Assembly (NCBI GenBank): GCA_039414355.1
Contig: JBCDJN010000014.1
Location: 1 to 64,000 of the forward strand
Length of the DNA: 64,000 nt
Direction of reading: 5' to 3'
DNA from: JBCCQL01 sp039414355
GTDB lineage: Bacteria > Planctomycetota > Planctomycetia > Pirellulales > Lacipirellulaceae
In this document: positions 27,349-37,900 of the stretch, one piece after another
How the letters are laid out: every line of letters starts with the position of its first letter
Position numbering within the stretch: the first letter of the stretch is position 1
Notes under the pieces: generated by a model
Database searches by the model: none
Told to the model about the DNA's origin: nothing
The model's input: only the letters and a program-made list of their open reading frames with translations
Made by a program: the position numbers and the translations under genes

Positions 27349-28278
27349 CTACGCCACGGGGACGGGCGCCAGGTCGTAGTCGGCCGCCTTGGGCCGCGTG
27401 GCGATGGCGTCGGAGATGATCTTGAGCACCTCGGCCCGCTCGGCGCCAACCAGCGGCAGCCGGGGGGCACGCGTTTTCTCCGACCCGTAGCCGCACTGGG
27501 AGACGGCGAGCTTAATGCACTGCACCAGCTTGGGCACCGTGTCGAGGTGCAGCAGCGGAGTGTACCAACGGTAGACCTCCGCCGCGTCCTGCCACCGGCC
27601 GGCCATCGCCAAGTCCCAGAGCAGCCGGTTCTCGGCCGGGAAGGCGTTGACCAGTCCGGAGACCCAGCCCTCGGCCCCCAGCACCAAGCTCTCAAGCACA
27701 AGGTCATCCACGCCGCAGAGCAGCGTGAAGCGATCGCCGCAGCGGTTCCTCAGGTCGGTGATTCGCCGGGTGTCTTCCGACGATTCCTTGATCGCGACCA
27801 GCTTGGGCTCGTCGGCCAGATCGGCGAAGGTTTCCGGCGTGATATCCACGCCGTAGCTGACCGGGTTGTTGTAGCACATGATCGGCAGGTCGACGGCCGA
27901 CGCCACGGCTCGGAAGTGGGCCGCGGTTTCGCGGGCGTCCGACTTGTAGACCATCGCCGGCAGGACCATCAGGCCCTCGACCCCGGCTTCCTGAGCGGCC
28001 TCGGCCGACTTGCAGGCGAGCGACGTGGTGTATTCCGCCACGCCACTGAGGACCGGCATACGCTGGCCAAACCGGTCCACGGTGGCCTTGAGCAGATCGA
28101 CCTTCTCGGAAAACTCGAGCGAGCAGTTCTCGCCCACCGTGCCGAGCATGATCAGCCCGTGCACGCCCGCATCGGCCATCACGTCGATCTGACGCATGGT
28201 AGCGTCGATATCGAGGGATTCGTCTTCACGGAACTGCGTTGTCACCGCCGGCAGCACGCCACGCCACAAATCGCCCAT
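27349..28278 (-). CDS. 1-pyrroline-4-hydroxy-2-carboxylate deaminase (DapA/NAL family)
   Basis: A 309-residue TIM-barrel aldolase-superfamily protein. The Schiff-base lysine is Lys164 in LVAIKESSEDTRRI and the family tyrosine Tyr136 is in MCYNNPVSYG. LGTVGENCSLEFSEKVDLL corresponds to the DapA GTTGE region. In hydroxyproline operons this family member deaminates and dehydrates pyrroline-4-hydroxy-2-carboxylate to alpha-ketoglutarate semialdehyde. It is the first gene of the minus-strand operon and is divergent from a PEP-CTERM gene, so its promoter lies in 28279-28510. A GGGG-containing site about 7 nt upstream can serve as the ribosome-binding site. Dihydrodipicolinate synthase is the alternative, made unlikely by the neighbours. 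Confidence 0.9.
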   Translation of the reverse strand: MGDLWRGVLPAVTTQFREDESLDIDATMRQIDVMADAGVHGLIMLGTVGENCSLEFSEKVDLLKATVDRFGQRMPVLSGVAEYTTSLACKSAEAAQEAGVEGLMVLPAMVYKSDARETAAHFRAVASAVDLPIMCYNNPVSYGVDITPETFADLADEPKLVAIKESSEDTRRITDLRNRCGDRFTLLCGVDDLVLESLVLGAEGWVSGLVNAFPAENRLLWDLAMAGRWQDAAEVYRWYTPLLHLDTVPKLVQCIKLAVSQCGYGSEKTRAPRLPLVGAERAEVLKIISDAIATRPKAADYDLAPVPVA

Positions 28279-28510
28279 ACGTTAACCCCGCAAGAAACCT
28301 GGCCGCGTCCAACACGCACGCATTGGTCTTTGTGCACCAAATTGTAAGCCGAGGGCCGCTCCAAGTCGAGCGCTGATCCGCTTGCTTCTCGCCGCCGTCG
28401 CGGCTACGTTCTTAGGGTTGCGTCGACCGAAAGTGCTCTTCGCCTCCCGCCGCGAGCCAATCGTGCCCTCTCGCCCCGCCGCCGGCCACCTTCTAGCCGG
28501 GCAGAGTTTC

Positions 28511-29605
28511 GTGTTGCGGGCGTTGGGTTGCCTGGGCGTTCTTGGGGTGGTCATCGCGTTCAGCGGCCCCGCTACAGGCCAGCAGATCGACAGTGTTTGG
28601 CTCACCCCGTCCAGCGGCGACTGGGCTGATGCATCGAATTGGTCCTCTGCCGCGTTCCCCAATAACGACGAAACGACCCAGTTCACCGCGACGATCGATG
28701 CCCAAGGGGGGGGGTCGTACATGGTCTCGCTCGATACGTCGATCGCCGTCAACGGCTTGGTGCTCGACGCTGCCGAGGCGATCGTGCAAGCCGGCGACAT
28801 CACGGTGCAGGTCAACGGCAATGCCGACCTGGAAGCCGGTACCTTCGTGATGGACGGCACGCTGCTGGACGGCGGCACCTGGACCCTGGGCGCCGAGGGA
28901 ATGCTCACCGGCAACGGTGAAGTCGACGCTACCCTGGTGCTGGGACCGGGCGGTTCTCTCGCCCCGGGATTCTCCGCCGGCCAGCTCACGATCAACGGCA
29001 ACTACGTTCAAGACGAAGGCGGCCTCCTGGAAGTGGACGTGCTGGGAGTGGACCCGGGCGAATTCGACTCGATCGACATCACCGGCCAAGCCGACCTGGG
29101 CGGCACGCTGATCGTCGACGCCTCCGAGGCCGATGGCCTGCTCTTTGGCGACGCCGTGCCGTTGTTGACCGCCAGCGCCCTAACGCCCGGGGACAAGTTC
29201 GATGAGGTAATCACCACAGGCGTCATCGACGGGTACTTCGCCCCCACCTACAACCCCGACGGGGTATCGCTCGGCTACTTCCAACCGGGCGATATGAACC
29301 GCGATGGTTTCGTCGACGAGGCCGATGTCTCTCCGTTTGCGCTCGCTCTGATTCGGCCGCTGGACTACTTCGGCACTTATTTCGTTTTTGGCGACGAGTC
29401 AGGTGACATCAACGGCGATGGCGTACAGGATTTCGACGACATCAACGGCTTCATGTCCCTGATCGATGGCGCGTCGGTCAGCACGCTGATCGACGAGATT
29501 AATCGTCTGAATGGCGTTCCCGAGCCCGCTTCGACCGGCTTGCTGGCGGCGGCTTTCACGCTGCCGTGGCTTCGCCTTACGGGCGGCCGGAAGCGGGCGT
29601 TGTGA
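28511..29605 (+). CDS. PEP-CTERM/dockerin surface protein with beta-roll-like region
   Basis: A 364-residue protein if started at GTG 28511, which opens a leader (LRALGCLGVLGVVIAFSG) cleaved near ATGQ. The same frame is open from a TTG at 28382, but that would place 43 polar residues in front. The body begins with SGDWADASNWSSAAFPNNDE, the start of autotransporter-like PEP-CTERM repeat proteins, then Gly/Leu-rich rungs. Two EF-hand dockerin-type motifs follow (GDMNRDGFVDEADVSPFAL and GDINGDGVQDFDDINGFM), then GVPEPASTGLLAAAF and a basic end (GGRKRAL). It is predicted to be exported and exosortase-anchored, with no enzymatic motif. Its last 29 bases overlap the converging kinase gene. Confidence 0.83.
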   Translation: MLRALGCLGVLGVVIAFSGPATGQQIDSVWLTPSSGDWADASNWSSAAFPNNDETTQFTATIDAQGGGSYMVSLDTSIAVNGLVLDAAEAIVQAGDITVQVNGNADLEAGTFVMDGTLLDGGTWTLGAEGMLTGNGEVDATLVLGPGGSLAPGFSAGQLTINGNYVQDEGGLLEVDVLGVDPGEFDSIDITGQADLGGTLIVDASEADGLLFGDAVPLLTASALTPGDKFDEVITTGVIDGYFAPTYNPDGVSLGYFQPGDMNRDGFVDEADVSPFALALIRPLDYFGTYFVFGDESGDINGDGVQDFDDINGFMSLIDGASVSTLIDEINRLNGVPEPASTGLLAAAFTLPWLRLTGGRKRAL

Positions 29606-31778
29606 GGCGCCGCGGGTCGGGTGGTGGACGATCCACGAGCAGCCGCACCAGTTGGTAGGCGGCTTCTCTTCCCAGCGGATCGTCGTCCGCCAAGGAATCG
29701 ATCAAGAGCCTCGCCTTCGCCAATTCAGCGGCGCCGCGGTCGCCCCCGAGCAGCACGGCCCGGCGGACCATCGCCTCCGCCCGACTCGCGTCGGCGGCAG
29801 GCCCCAGTTGCTCGTCGTCGGCGAGTTCGCTCAGACGCTCCTCGCTCGCTTTGAGCAGTTCCGCCGCCGCGGCGGGGCTGGTCGTGACCGCCGCCAGCCG
29901 AGAGTAGGCCTCGGCCAGCACCCGGCGCCATTGCGGCGAACGTTCCTCGGGACCCACGGCTTCCAGAGCCGCCACTGCGGCCCGGTACTGAACGGATGCC
30001 GCCGCCTTGTCGCCAAGGGTCTCGTGCACCGCCGCCAGGCAGAGGTGGTCGTACCCGGCCGCCAAGCCGTCTTGCTGGGTTGCCGCCGAGTCCCCCAGCT
30101 CCGCCGCAAGCCGTGGCGCCGCCGCCTGAAGCGTGGCCAGATACGGCGGGGTCTCCCGCTGCGGCGGCCAGAGCTCCCACGGGCTGGCGCCACCGGTGAC
30201 CGCCTCGAGATCGCCCCGCAGCGTGTCGATGGTCTGGGCGTCGCGTTGTTTCTCGCCCGACGCTTGGGCCAGCAGGCGGTCTTTCTCGACCACCACCTCG
30301 GCGAGCCGCTCCCGCTGGTTCTCAATCACCACCGCCGCGGCGGGCCCGAAGACCGCCAGCAGCGTTAGCAACACGCCCGCCGCCGCCGTCGCGGGCCGCC
30401 TCCACGCCCATCGCGCGACTCGCTGCGTCGTCGAGATCGGGCGGGCCTTGATCGGCTCGTCGTTGAGGAAACGGTTAAGCTCATCACGCACCTGGCCCGC
30501 CGATTGATACCGGCTGCCGGGTGTGCGTTGCAGGCACTTCTCGCAGATCGTCGCCAAGTCGCGCGGCAGGTGCGGGTTGAGTGACCGGGCGTCGGGCGCC
30601 TCGCTGGTGAGCCGCTTGCGGACCTGTAGTTGAGCGCTGCCGCGGAAAGGGAGCTCGCCAGTGAACATCTCAAAGAGCACCACGCCGAGCGAATAAACGT
30701 CCGACCGCCGATCGGCGCCAAAGCCCTTGCCGCCCGCCTGCTCAGGCGACATGTAGGCCGGCGTGCCGATCACCTGCCCGTCGAGCGTCAGCGTGACCTC
30801 CTCGGCGTCGCGTTTGGCGAGGCCGAAGTCCATCAGGCACGGGGCGCCCACGTCGCTCAGGATCACGTTGGAAGGCTTCAGATCGCGGTGAACCACGCCG
30901 TTGTCGTGCGCATGCGCCAACGCGTCGGCGACGGAGCGGCCAATCGCGGCGGCCTCTTCCACCGGCGGCCGGCCGGTCTTGAGCGCTTCGGCCAACGAGA
31001 CGCCGCGGACCAGGTCGCTGACGATGAACAGCGTCTCACGGTCGCGGCCAATCTCATGGACGCGGACGATGTTGGGGTGCGTGAGCTGCGCCGCGGCGCG
31101 GGCCTCGCGCAGGAACTTCTCGATGTCGGCTTCGCTTAGCTGCCCCTTCCGCGGGATCTTGATGGCCACGGTCCGGTCGAGCTCAGTGTCCACCGCCTCC
31201 CAAACCGTGCCGAAGGCGCCCACACCAAGCCGGCGAACGATGGCGAACCGATCCACCGACGTGAGCGGCGGCTCCTGATCGCCGCCGGTCAGCGGCTCCG
31301 CCAGGCTGAACGAGCCCCCGCACGTGCCGCAGTCGACGAGGTCGGCAGAGTCGTTCCCGATCAGCTCAACGTGATTGGCGCAGTGAGGACAACGAAGCCG
31401 CAGCCCGGCCGCCTGGGATTCGACATGCGGCGTGGGACCGATCGGTGGGGCAGAGCGGACCCGCCGCGACGAGCGGCCGCCGTCGAACGCGGCGGCGATC
31501 TCCCTCGCCAACTCCGGGTTGGCCGCCACTAGGCTCTGCCGCGGGTTGTCGTCGCCGCGATCGCCCAGCCACTCCGCCGCGGCAAACGCCAGCTCCTGGA
31601 TCAACTCCTCACGCAGCGCGGGTTCGACGCCGTCGAGCAACCCGCCGATGGCGAGCTCGCCGCCTGAGTCGAGCGACGCCAAAAACTCATCGCAACGCCG
31701 ATCAATCAGCTCCCACCCCGCGGGATCGAACTCCGGTTCGACGCCGGAGCGGTGCGTGGAATCGTGAGCGGCGGGCAT
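29577..31778 (-). CDS. Membrane Ser/Thr protein kinase with zinc ribbon and TPR-like C-terminus
   Basis: A 733-residue PknB-type kinase. The ATG at 31778 (MPAAHDSTHR) avoids 34 low-complexity residues upstream. An N-terminal helical region is followed by a CPHC...CGTC zinc ribbon (about 120-150). The kinase domain (about 172-440) has the glycine loop GVGAFGTVWEA, Lys207 in VAIKIP, catalytic Asp299 in HRDLKPSN and a canonical DFGLAK. A transmembrane helix at about 466-490 (LLTLLAVFGPAAAVVI) places the C-terminal helical, TPR-like part outside the membrane. All catalytic residues are present, so it should be active. It is divergent from the 2206-residue adhesin across 188 bp and may respond to envelope cues. 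Confidence 0.9.
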   Translation of the reverse strand: MPAAHDSTHRSGVEPEFDPAGWELIDRRCDEFLASLDSGGELAIGGLLDGVEPALREELIQELAFAAAEWLGDRGDDNPRQSLVAANPELAREIAAAFDGGRSSRRVRSAPPIGPTPHVESQAAGLRLRCPHCANHVELIGNDSADLVDCGTCGGSFSLAEPLTGGDQEPPLTSVDRFAIVRRLGVGAFGTVWEAVDTELDRTVAIKIPRKGQLSEADIEKFLREARAAAQLTHPNIVRVHEIGRDRETLFIVSDLVRGVSLAEALKTGRPPVEEAAAIGRSVADALAHAHDNGVVHRDLKPSNVILSDVGAPCLMDFGLAKRDAEEVTLTLDGQVIGTPAYMSPEQAGGKGFGADRRSDVYSLGVVLFEMFTGELPFRGSAQLQVRKRLTSEAPDARSLNPHLPRDLATICEKCLQRTPGSRYQSAGQVRDELNRFLNDEPIKARPISTTQRVARWAWRRPATAAAGVLLTLLAVFGPAAAVVIENQRERLAEVVVEKDRLLAQASGEKQRDAQTIDTLRGDLEAVTGGASPWELWPPQRETPPYLATLQAAAPRLAAELGDSAATQQDGLAAGYDHLCLAAVHETLGDKAAASVQYRAAVAALEAVGPEERSPQWRRVLAEAYSRLAAVTTSPAAAAELLKASEERLSELADDEQLGPAADASRAEAMVRRAVLLGGDRGAAELAKARLLIDSLADDDPLGREAAYQLVRLLVDRPPPDPRRLTTPASGRP

Positions 31779-31953
31779 GGATGCAAGCGGCGAAGGGCGA
31801 GGCAAAGGGCGGCCAAGCCCCACCGTACCATCTGCCGCCAGAAGCCGCCCGTGACTTGCTCGTCCCCCAGACGCTCCCAAGACAGCGGTCGAACCCTCGC
31901 CCTAAAGCCGCCGCAGGCCCATCTGTTTGACACGCGGCAAGCCACCAACTACC

Positions 31954-31959
31954 AAGGAG
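31954..31959 (+). promoter_or_regulatory. Shine-Dalgarno AAGGAG supporting a TTG start
   Basis: AAGGAG lies 7 nt before the TTG at 31967. The nearest in-frame ATG (32005) has only a looser AAGGGG upstream. The rare codon with an optimal site suggests 31967 is the real start of the giant repeat protein, though both remain possible. Confidence 0.6.
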
Positions 31960-31966
31960 TTACGCA

Positions 31967-34900
31967 TTGGGGGCTGCGGCATGCCGTTGGAAGGGGTCTA
32001 CACAGATGCTTCGTCTCTTGGCGGCGGTCACCAGGCTTGTGCGCCGAGGTCGTGAAGCGGAGGCGTGGCGCCGTCGGCGGCAGTTCGACGCCGACCTAGC
32101 GATCCACCGGCTCGAGTCTCGCCGCCTGCTCAACGCGGACTACTCGCTCGCCGCCGACGCGCTCACGCTCGACTTCACCGACCCGCTCGCGTCGGACGCG
32201 GTAACCGTCAGCCGCGATGGCGACGCCTACCGGTTTGAGCTCGGCGCCGGCCAATGGTCGGGCGCCGCGACGCCGGGCATCGCGGGGCAGGGCACCGACA
32301 CGCTGCTGGTTGACTCGTCGCTCGCCAACCCGCTGGTCTCGGGCATCTCGGTCATCGACCAGGGCGACCTCTTCGTCACGCTCGACGCGGCCGACTTTGG
32401 CGGCCTGACCGGCGGCTTGGCGCTGACGGACGTCGAGCAGGTCCAGGGCGACGCCGGCCCCTTCGCCGTGCCGACGCTCTCGATCAACCAGACGCTCGAC
32501 ATCCCGTTTAGCCTCGACGCGCTCGACATCGACGGCGACCTGAACGTCACCTCGGCGACGTCAATCGACGAAAACGGCGCCACCGGCGTGCTGCGCGTGA
32601 CGGGCGGCGCCAGTTTCATCGCCGGGGCGGTCGACCTCTCGGCCGACTTCAACGGCGACAACTTCATCAGCGTCGCCGATTACGAGGTGTGGCGAACGAG
32701 TTTCAACCAAGACGACGGCGGCGACGCCAACGGCGACGGCCTGACCGACGCGGCCGACTTCACCATCTGGCGAGACACCCTGGGCCAGGGCGCCGACGCC
32801 GGATCCAGCACCATTGACCTGGGCATCGACCTCGATGTGCAGGTCGGCGGTACGCTGCAAGTGGAATCGCGCGCCGGCGGCGACCTTAATGTCGGCGCTG
32901 ACGGCGCCGGGCAAGACTCGGGCCGCACGGTGGAGTTCGGAGCGGTCGCCTTCAGCACGGATGGCGACGTCGCGATTATCGAAGACAGCGCGGACGGCGT
33001 GCTGATCTCCGATTCAGGCTCAACGGCGAATCGGCTCTCAATTCTCGCCGTCGGCGACATCGAGACCGACACCGGCGCCCTCCTGAGGGCCGAAACGGCA
33101 AGGCTGCAAACCACCGGCGGCGGCAGCGACATCCGGCTAGACGGGTTCGTTGACGCTGTGTCATTCACGACGGTCGCCAGCTCCGTTGGCGCCGCCGATG
33201 CGAACGTCAATTACTCCGATTGGGGCGGGAGCCTGATTCTGCTCGCATCCGTTGTGGACGGAGCGCTCTCGGTGTCGGCAAGTATTGACTTGAGCGACGC
33301 AGGCGTCGTCGAGGTGGCGGCGGCCGCGGCATTGTCGGCGGGGTCGTCGCGCAACATCGCGGGGAGCATTATCCTCGACCAGCTCGCGGTGGACGGACCG
33401 GTGTCAGTTACGTTGCTTGACTTGCCGCGAAATCCCAACATCGGGAACGCGACCCTCGTTAATGCAACCGACCTGACCCTCGCGGACGTTAGCGTGCCCA
33501 CCGGCAACTTCTCCGCGACAGCAACAACGGGCAACGTCACTAACACCGGCCGCATCGAAGTCTCGGGCGACGCGAGCTTCTCCGCCCCCGCCGGCGACAT
33601 CACGCTGCTGCCGATGCAGGCCGATGGCGTGCTCATCGGCGGCGCGGTCAGCCTGTCGGGCGGCGCCGCCATGTTCGCCGAGTCAGAAAGCACGTTGCTC
33701 GGCAACGTGGATGTCGCTTCGTTGGCGCTGTTCTCGACGGAGATCACCGACGGCGCCGGCGCCCAGATCCGCGTCGCCGGCGACGCCGCACTTACGGGTC
33801 GCGAAGGCATCACGCTGGGGGATGACGCCGCCGACGTTCTTGAGGTTGGCGGCCTCGCCACCTTCGACGCCACCGGTGGCCAGCAGGCGGGCGACATCAC
33901 CGTCGGCCCCGAAGGAACGGCCAACTTCGGCGCGCTGTCGCTCAACGGCGGGCGTGCCGTCATCCAAGAAGACTCCCCAACGGTGCTGCAAACCGTCAGC
34001 GTCTTCTCGCTCGATCTCACCACGACCGCTCTGAGTGACAACTCCAACCTCGTCATCGACGCCGACCTGAACGTCGTCTCCACCGGCGACATCGTGCTCG
34101 CCGACAACCCGGGCGACGTGCTCACCGTCAGCGGCGCCGCGAGCTTCACCTCCGGCGGCGAGATTGAGATCGGCCTGGGCGGCGCCGCCAACTTCGGCAC
34201 CCTGGCGCTCGATACGCAGACCCTCGGCGGCGGCGATGCCGTCGTGCGTGAGGGCTCGCAGACCGATATCGCAGGTATTGCCGTTGATGGCCTCAGCCTG
34301 ACCGCCGACGCGATCGTCGACTTGCCAGGCGCGTCGATCGACGCGCGGGGCAACGCGAGATTCGAGAGCACGTCGAACACCACCCTCGCCACCACGCCGG
34401 GGCAATCCCTACGCGTGGCCGGCCAAGCTCGTTTTGTTAGTGGCGGTGTGGTTGAGGTTGGCACCGACGGCACGGCGAACTTTGGCTCGCTCGCAATTCA
34501 GGGCGGGCCGTCGGCTCAGATCACCGAGGCCTCGTCAACCACCATCGACACCGTGACGACGCGAAGCGTCAGCATTACCTCGGCCGGCAGCGTGAGCGAC
34601 TCCGCCGGCGCCGCGATCAACGGCGGCCGGGGGCTGACCATCACGGCCGCAGGCTCGATCGTCCTCGCCAACTCGTCCACCGACACGCTTACCGGCGGCA
34701 CGGTTCGCTTCAACGCTGGCGGCTCGGTGATCATCGGCCCCGCGGGGGACGCTCGGTTCGGCGCTCTTGACCTGACAGGCGGCACCGTGCGCGTGCAGGA
34801 GGACGACGACACGAACCTGCTCAACGTCTCCGCAAGCTCACTCCGCCTCGAATCAGCGGGCGCGATCACCGATGGCTTTTCGACCATCAACGTCACCGGC

Positions 34901-37900
34901 AACGCGGAGCTTACCGCGGCCGACTCCATCACGCTCACAGGCGACAGCAACGACCGACTCACCGTTGGCGGGCTGGCTACGTTCACCGCCGGCGGCGAGC
35001 TTACCATTGGCCCCGTCGGGCAGGCCAACTTCGGCACGCTGCTTATTGACGCTGGCAATGTGAGTGTGCAGGAGGACTCCGACACCGACCTGTTGGGCGT
35101 GACCGCCGATTCGCTATCGCTGACCTCCGCCGGCGCCATCCGCGACGAGCCTACCGCCAACGTCAATGTGACGGGCGACGCGACCCTCGAGGCAGACACC
35201 ACCATCACGCTGGCAGACACCGCCGGCAGCACGCTCACCGTTGGCGGCACGGCGACGTTCCGCGGCCAGACCCTCACCATCGGCCCCGACGGCACGGCCA
35301 ACTTCGGCCGACTGGGGATCATCGCCGACAACGCGGTGGTGCAGGAAGACTCTTCGACCGAGATCAGCGAGATCGACGTCACGTCAATCGAACTGACCTC
35401 GGCCGGCTCCATCACCGACAGCCCGCTGGCGACGATCGCCGCATCCGAACTGCAGTTCTTCGCCGGCGAGGACATCACGCTGACCGACGATGGCGAGAAC
35501 ACGCTCCTCGTCAGCAACCGCGCGGCGTTCACCGCCGGCGATGACATCACCATCGGCCCCGCTGGGCGGGCTGAGTTCCGCATCCTCTCGCTGGCCGGCG
35601 ACGAGGCGTTCGTGCAGGAAGACTCGACCACCGTACTCGACCAGGTCGCGGTGCGAACGCTCGAGCTTGAATCCACCGGCTCGATCAACGACCTCGGCTC
35701 CACGTCGATCGTGGTCGCCGAGGACGCCACGCTCACCGCCGGCGAAAGCATCACGCTCGCCGACAACTTCGGCAGGGTGCTCGACGTGGGCGGCAACGCG
35801 TCCTTCACCGCGGCCGACCGGATCACCCTCGGCGAACTAGGCGACGCCAACTTCGGCACGCTGTCGCTCGACGCCCTTACGGCGTTCGTGCAGGAGGATT
35901 CCAACACGGTGCTCAACCGCGTTGTGGTTAACAGCGCGGAAATCAGTAGCGACGGCGACATCGAAGACACGATCGGCGCCGAGATCCTTGTTGCTGAGCA
36001 ATTGATCCTAACCGCGGGCGCCGACGTGGTGCTGGCCGACAACCCCTTGGATGTCCTGGAAGTTTCACAGGCGATTGACGTCGTCGCCGAGCGCGACATC
36101 ACCATCGGCCCCGCGGGCCGGGTCGAGTTGGCGGTGATCCGACTAGAAGGCGAAGACGTTTTCCTGGAGACCGACGCCGCGGCGTTGCTTGATGATGTGA
36201 CCGCCGATTCGCTCGTCATTCAGGCAGACGGGACAATCACCGACACGCAGGATGCGGTGATCCTGGTCTCTGGCAACGCAACGTTCGTCGCGTGGCCCGG
36301 CGCTGGCAACATCCCTTCCACGATCATCCTCGCCGACCAGCCGGGCGATCAGTTAATCGTCGGCGGATTAGCGGAGTTCACCTCGGCTAGGTTTAGCGGG
36401 CGAAGACCTGCGGAGGATATCGTCCTGGGCCCTGCGGGCCTCGTGAGCTTCGGCCGGCTTTCGCTAACCGGCGACGAGGCGCTGGTTCAGGAAGACTCCA
36501 GCACGCGGCTCGATCAGGTCACGCTCCGCCGTCTGGAGCTCAGCTCAACCGGCGAAATCGGCGACGTTGATGGTGCATTGATTTCGGTGGTCGACGACGC
36601 AATCCTCGCCGCCACAACGCCGTTCGAAGACATCATCCTGGGAGACAGCGGCGCGAACGTCAATTTCGGCGAACTGTTGGTCCCAGCCGCCCAGCACGTC
36701 TCGCTGCAAGAACGCGATGGGCTTGGCTTGGGAGACGTGACGATCGACGGGACGCTCTTCGTGGTCTCAACGGGCGACGTTGTTCAGACCGGCAACACGC
36801 TGTCCGCCGATGCCATCGGCGTGGCATCTGGCGGCGGAGGCGTGCTGATCAACACGGCTGAGGCGGAACGCTTCGCGGCCAGCGCAACAGACGCCGTCGA
36901 TATCGCGGGCCGCTCAGCCGCGCTCGATCAACTCCTTGCCGACCTCGCCGACCCGCGAGTTACGCCGGGCGATGATGCGGGGCTCGCACCCACGACGATC
37001 AGCGGCGACCAGCTTGCCCCGCTCGCCATCGACAGCCTCTTTGGCGTTGTGCTGCTCGATCACGCGGGCGATCTCGTGATTGGCGAGGTTGTCGACCCCA
37101 CCAACGCTAGCAACGTTCCTTTGTTCGGTGTTCAGTCGAGTGGCGGACACGCCTTTGTTCGCACGCGGGGCGACAACAGCGGGGACACGGGCGACCTTCT
37201 CTTCGAAGGGCTCGGCCCGTTCGGCCCCGCCACCGTCTCGATCGGCGGCAACCACGTCTTCACCGCCGTCGCCGATGGCGACCTGCAAATCGAAACCGGC
37301 ACAACGGAACTGGTAGTCACCGGCCAGTCGGGGACAGGCGTCGTCAACGACGTCTCGCCTTATCTCAGCTACGACGACCGCGACGGTTTCATGGATGGTC
37401 AAGTGGTGCTGCCCGCCGTGGGCAAGGAGGGCGTCGGGCTGCTGGTGACCATCCCGTCGACCGAGCTCGACGCGCCGACGAGCCGATTGGTGGGGGCCGG
37501 CAACATCAACCCCGAAACCGGCCAGCCGGTGCCCAGCACGCAGTTTGTCGAGCTCACAATCGGCCGGCCGGGCGAGCAAAACCTGGGCTACCACATCACG
37601 TTTGCCGATGGCGCCGTGGTGGCCGGCTTCCAAGACGCCACCGTCGTTGGCGCCGGGCCGACGCCGGGCGACGTCTTCTCGCACACCTTCACCGAGGCGT
37701 TCCTGGGCGGCGCCGGTAACCCGGCCTTCCCCAACCTGCCGACCGAGATCGTGGTCTTCAACGACCCGCGGATTAACCTCTTCGACGAGGGCGGCGCCCA
37801 AAACCTCAACCGCTCGATCACCCCGACCGGCGCGTCCACGCCCGAGCGGATCGACCAGTTCGTCCTGGCCGGCACGCAGCAGCTCTTCGCCTTCGCCGAG

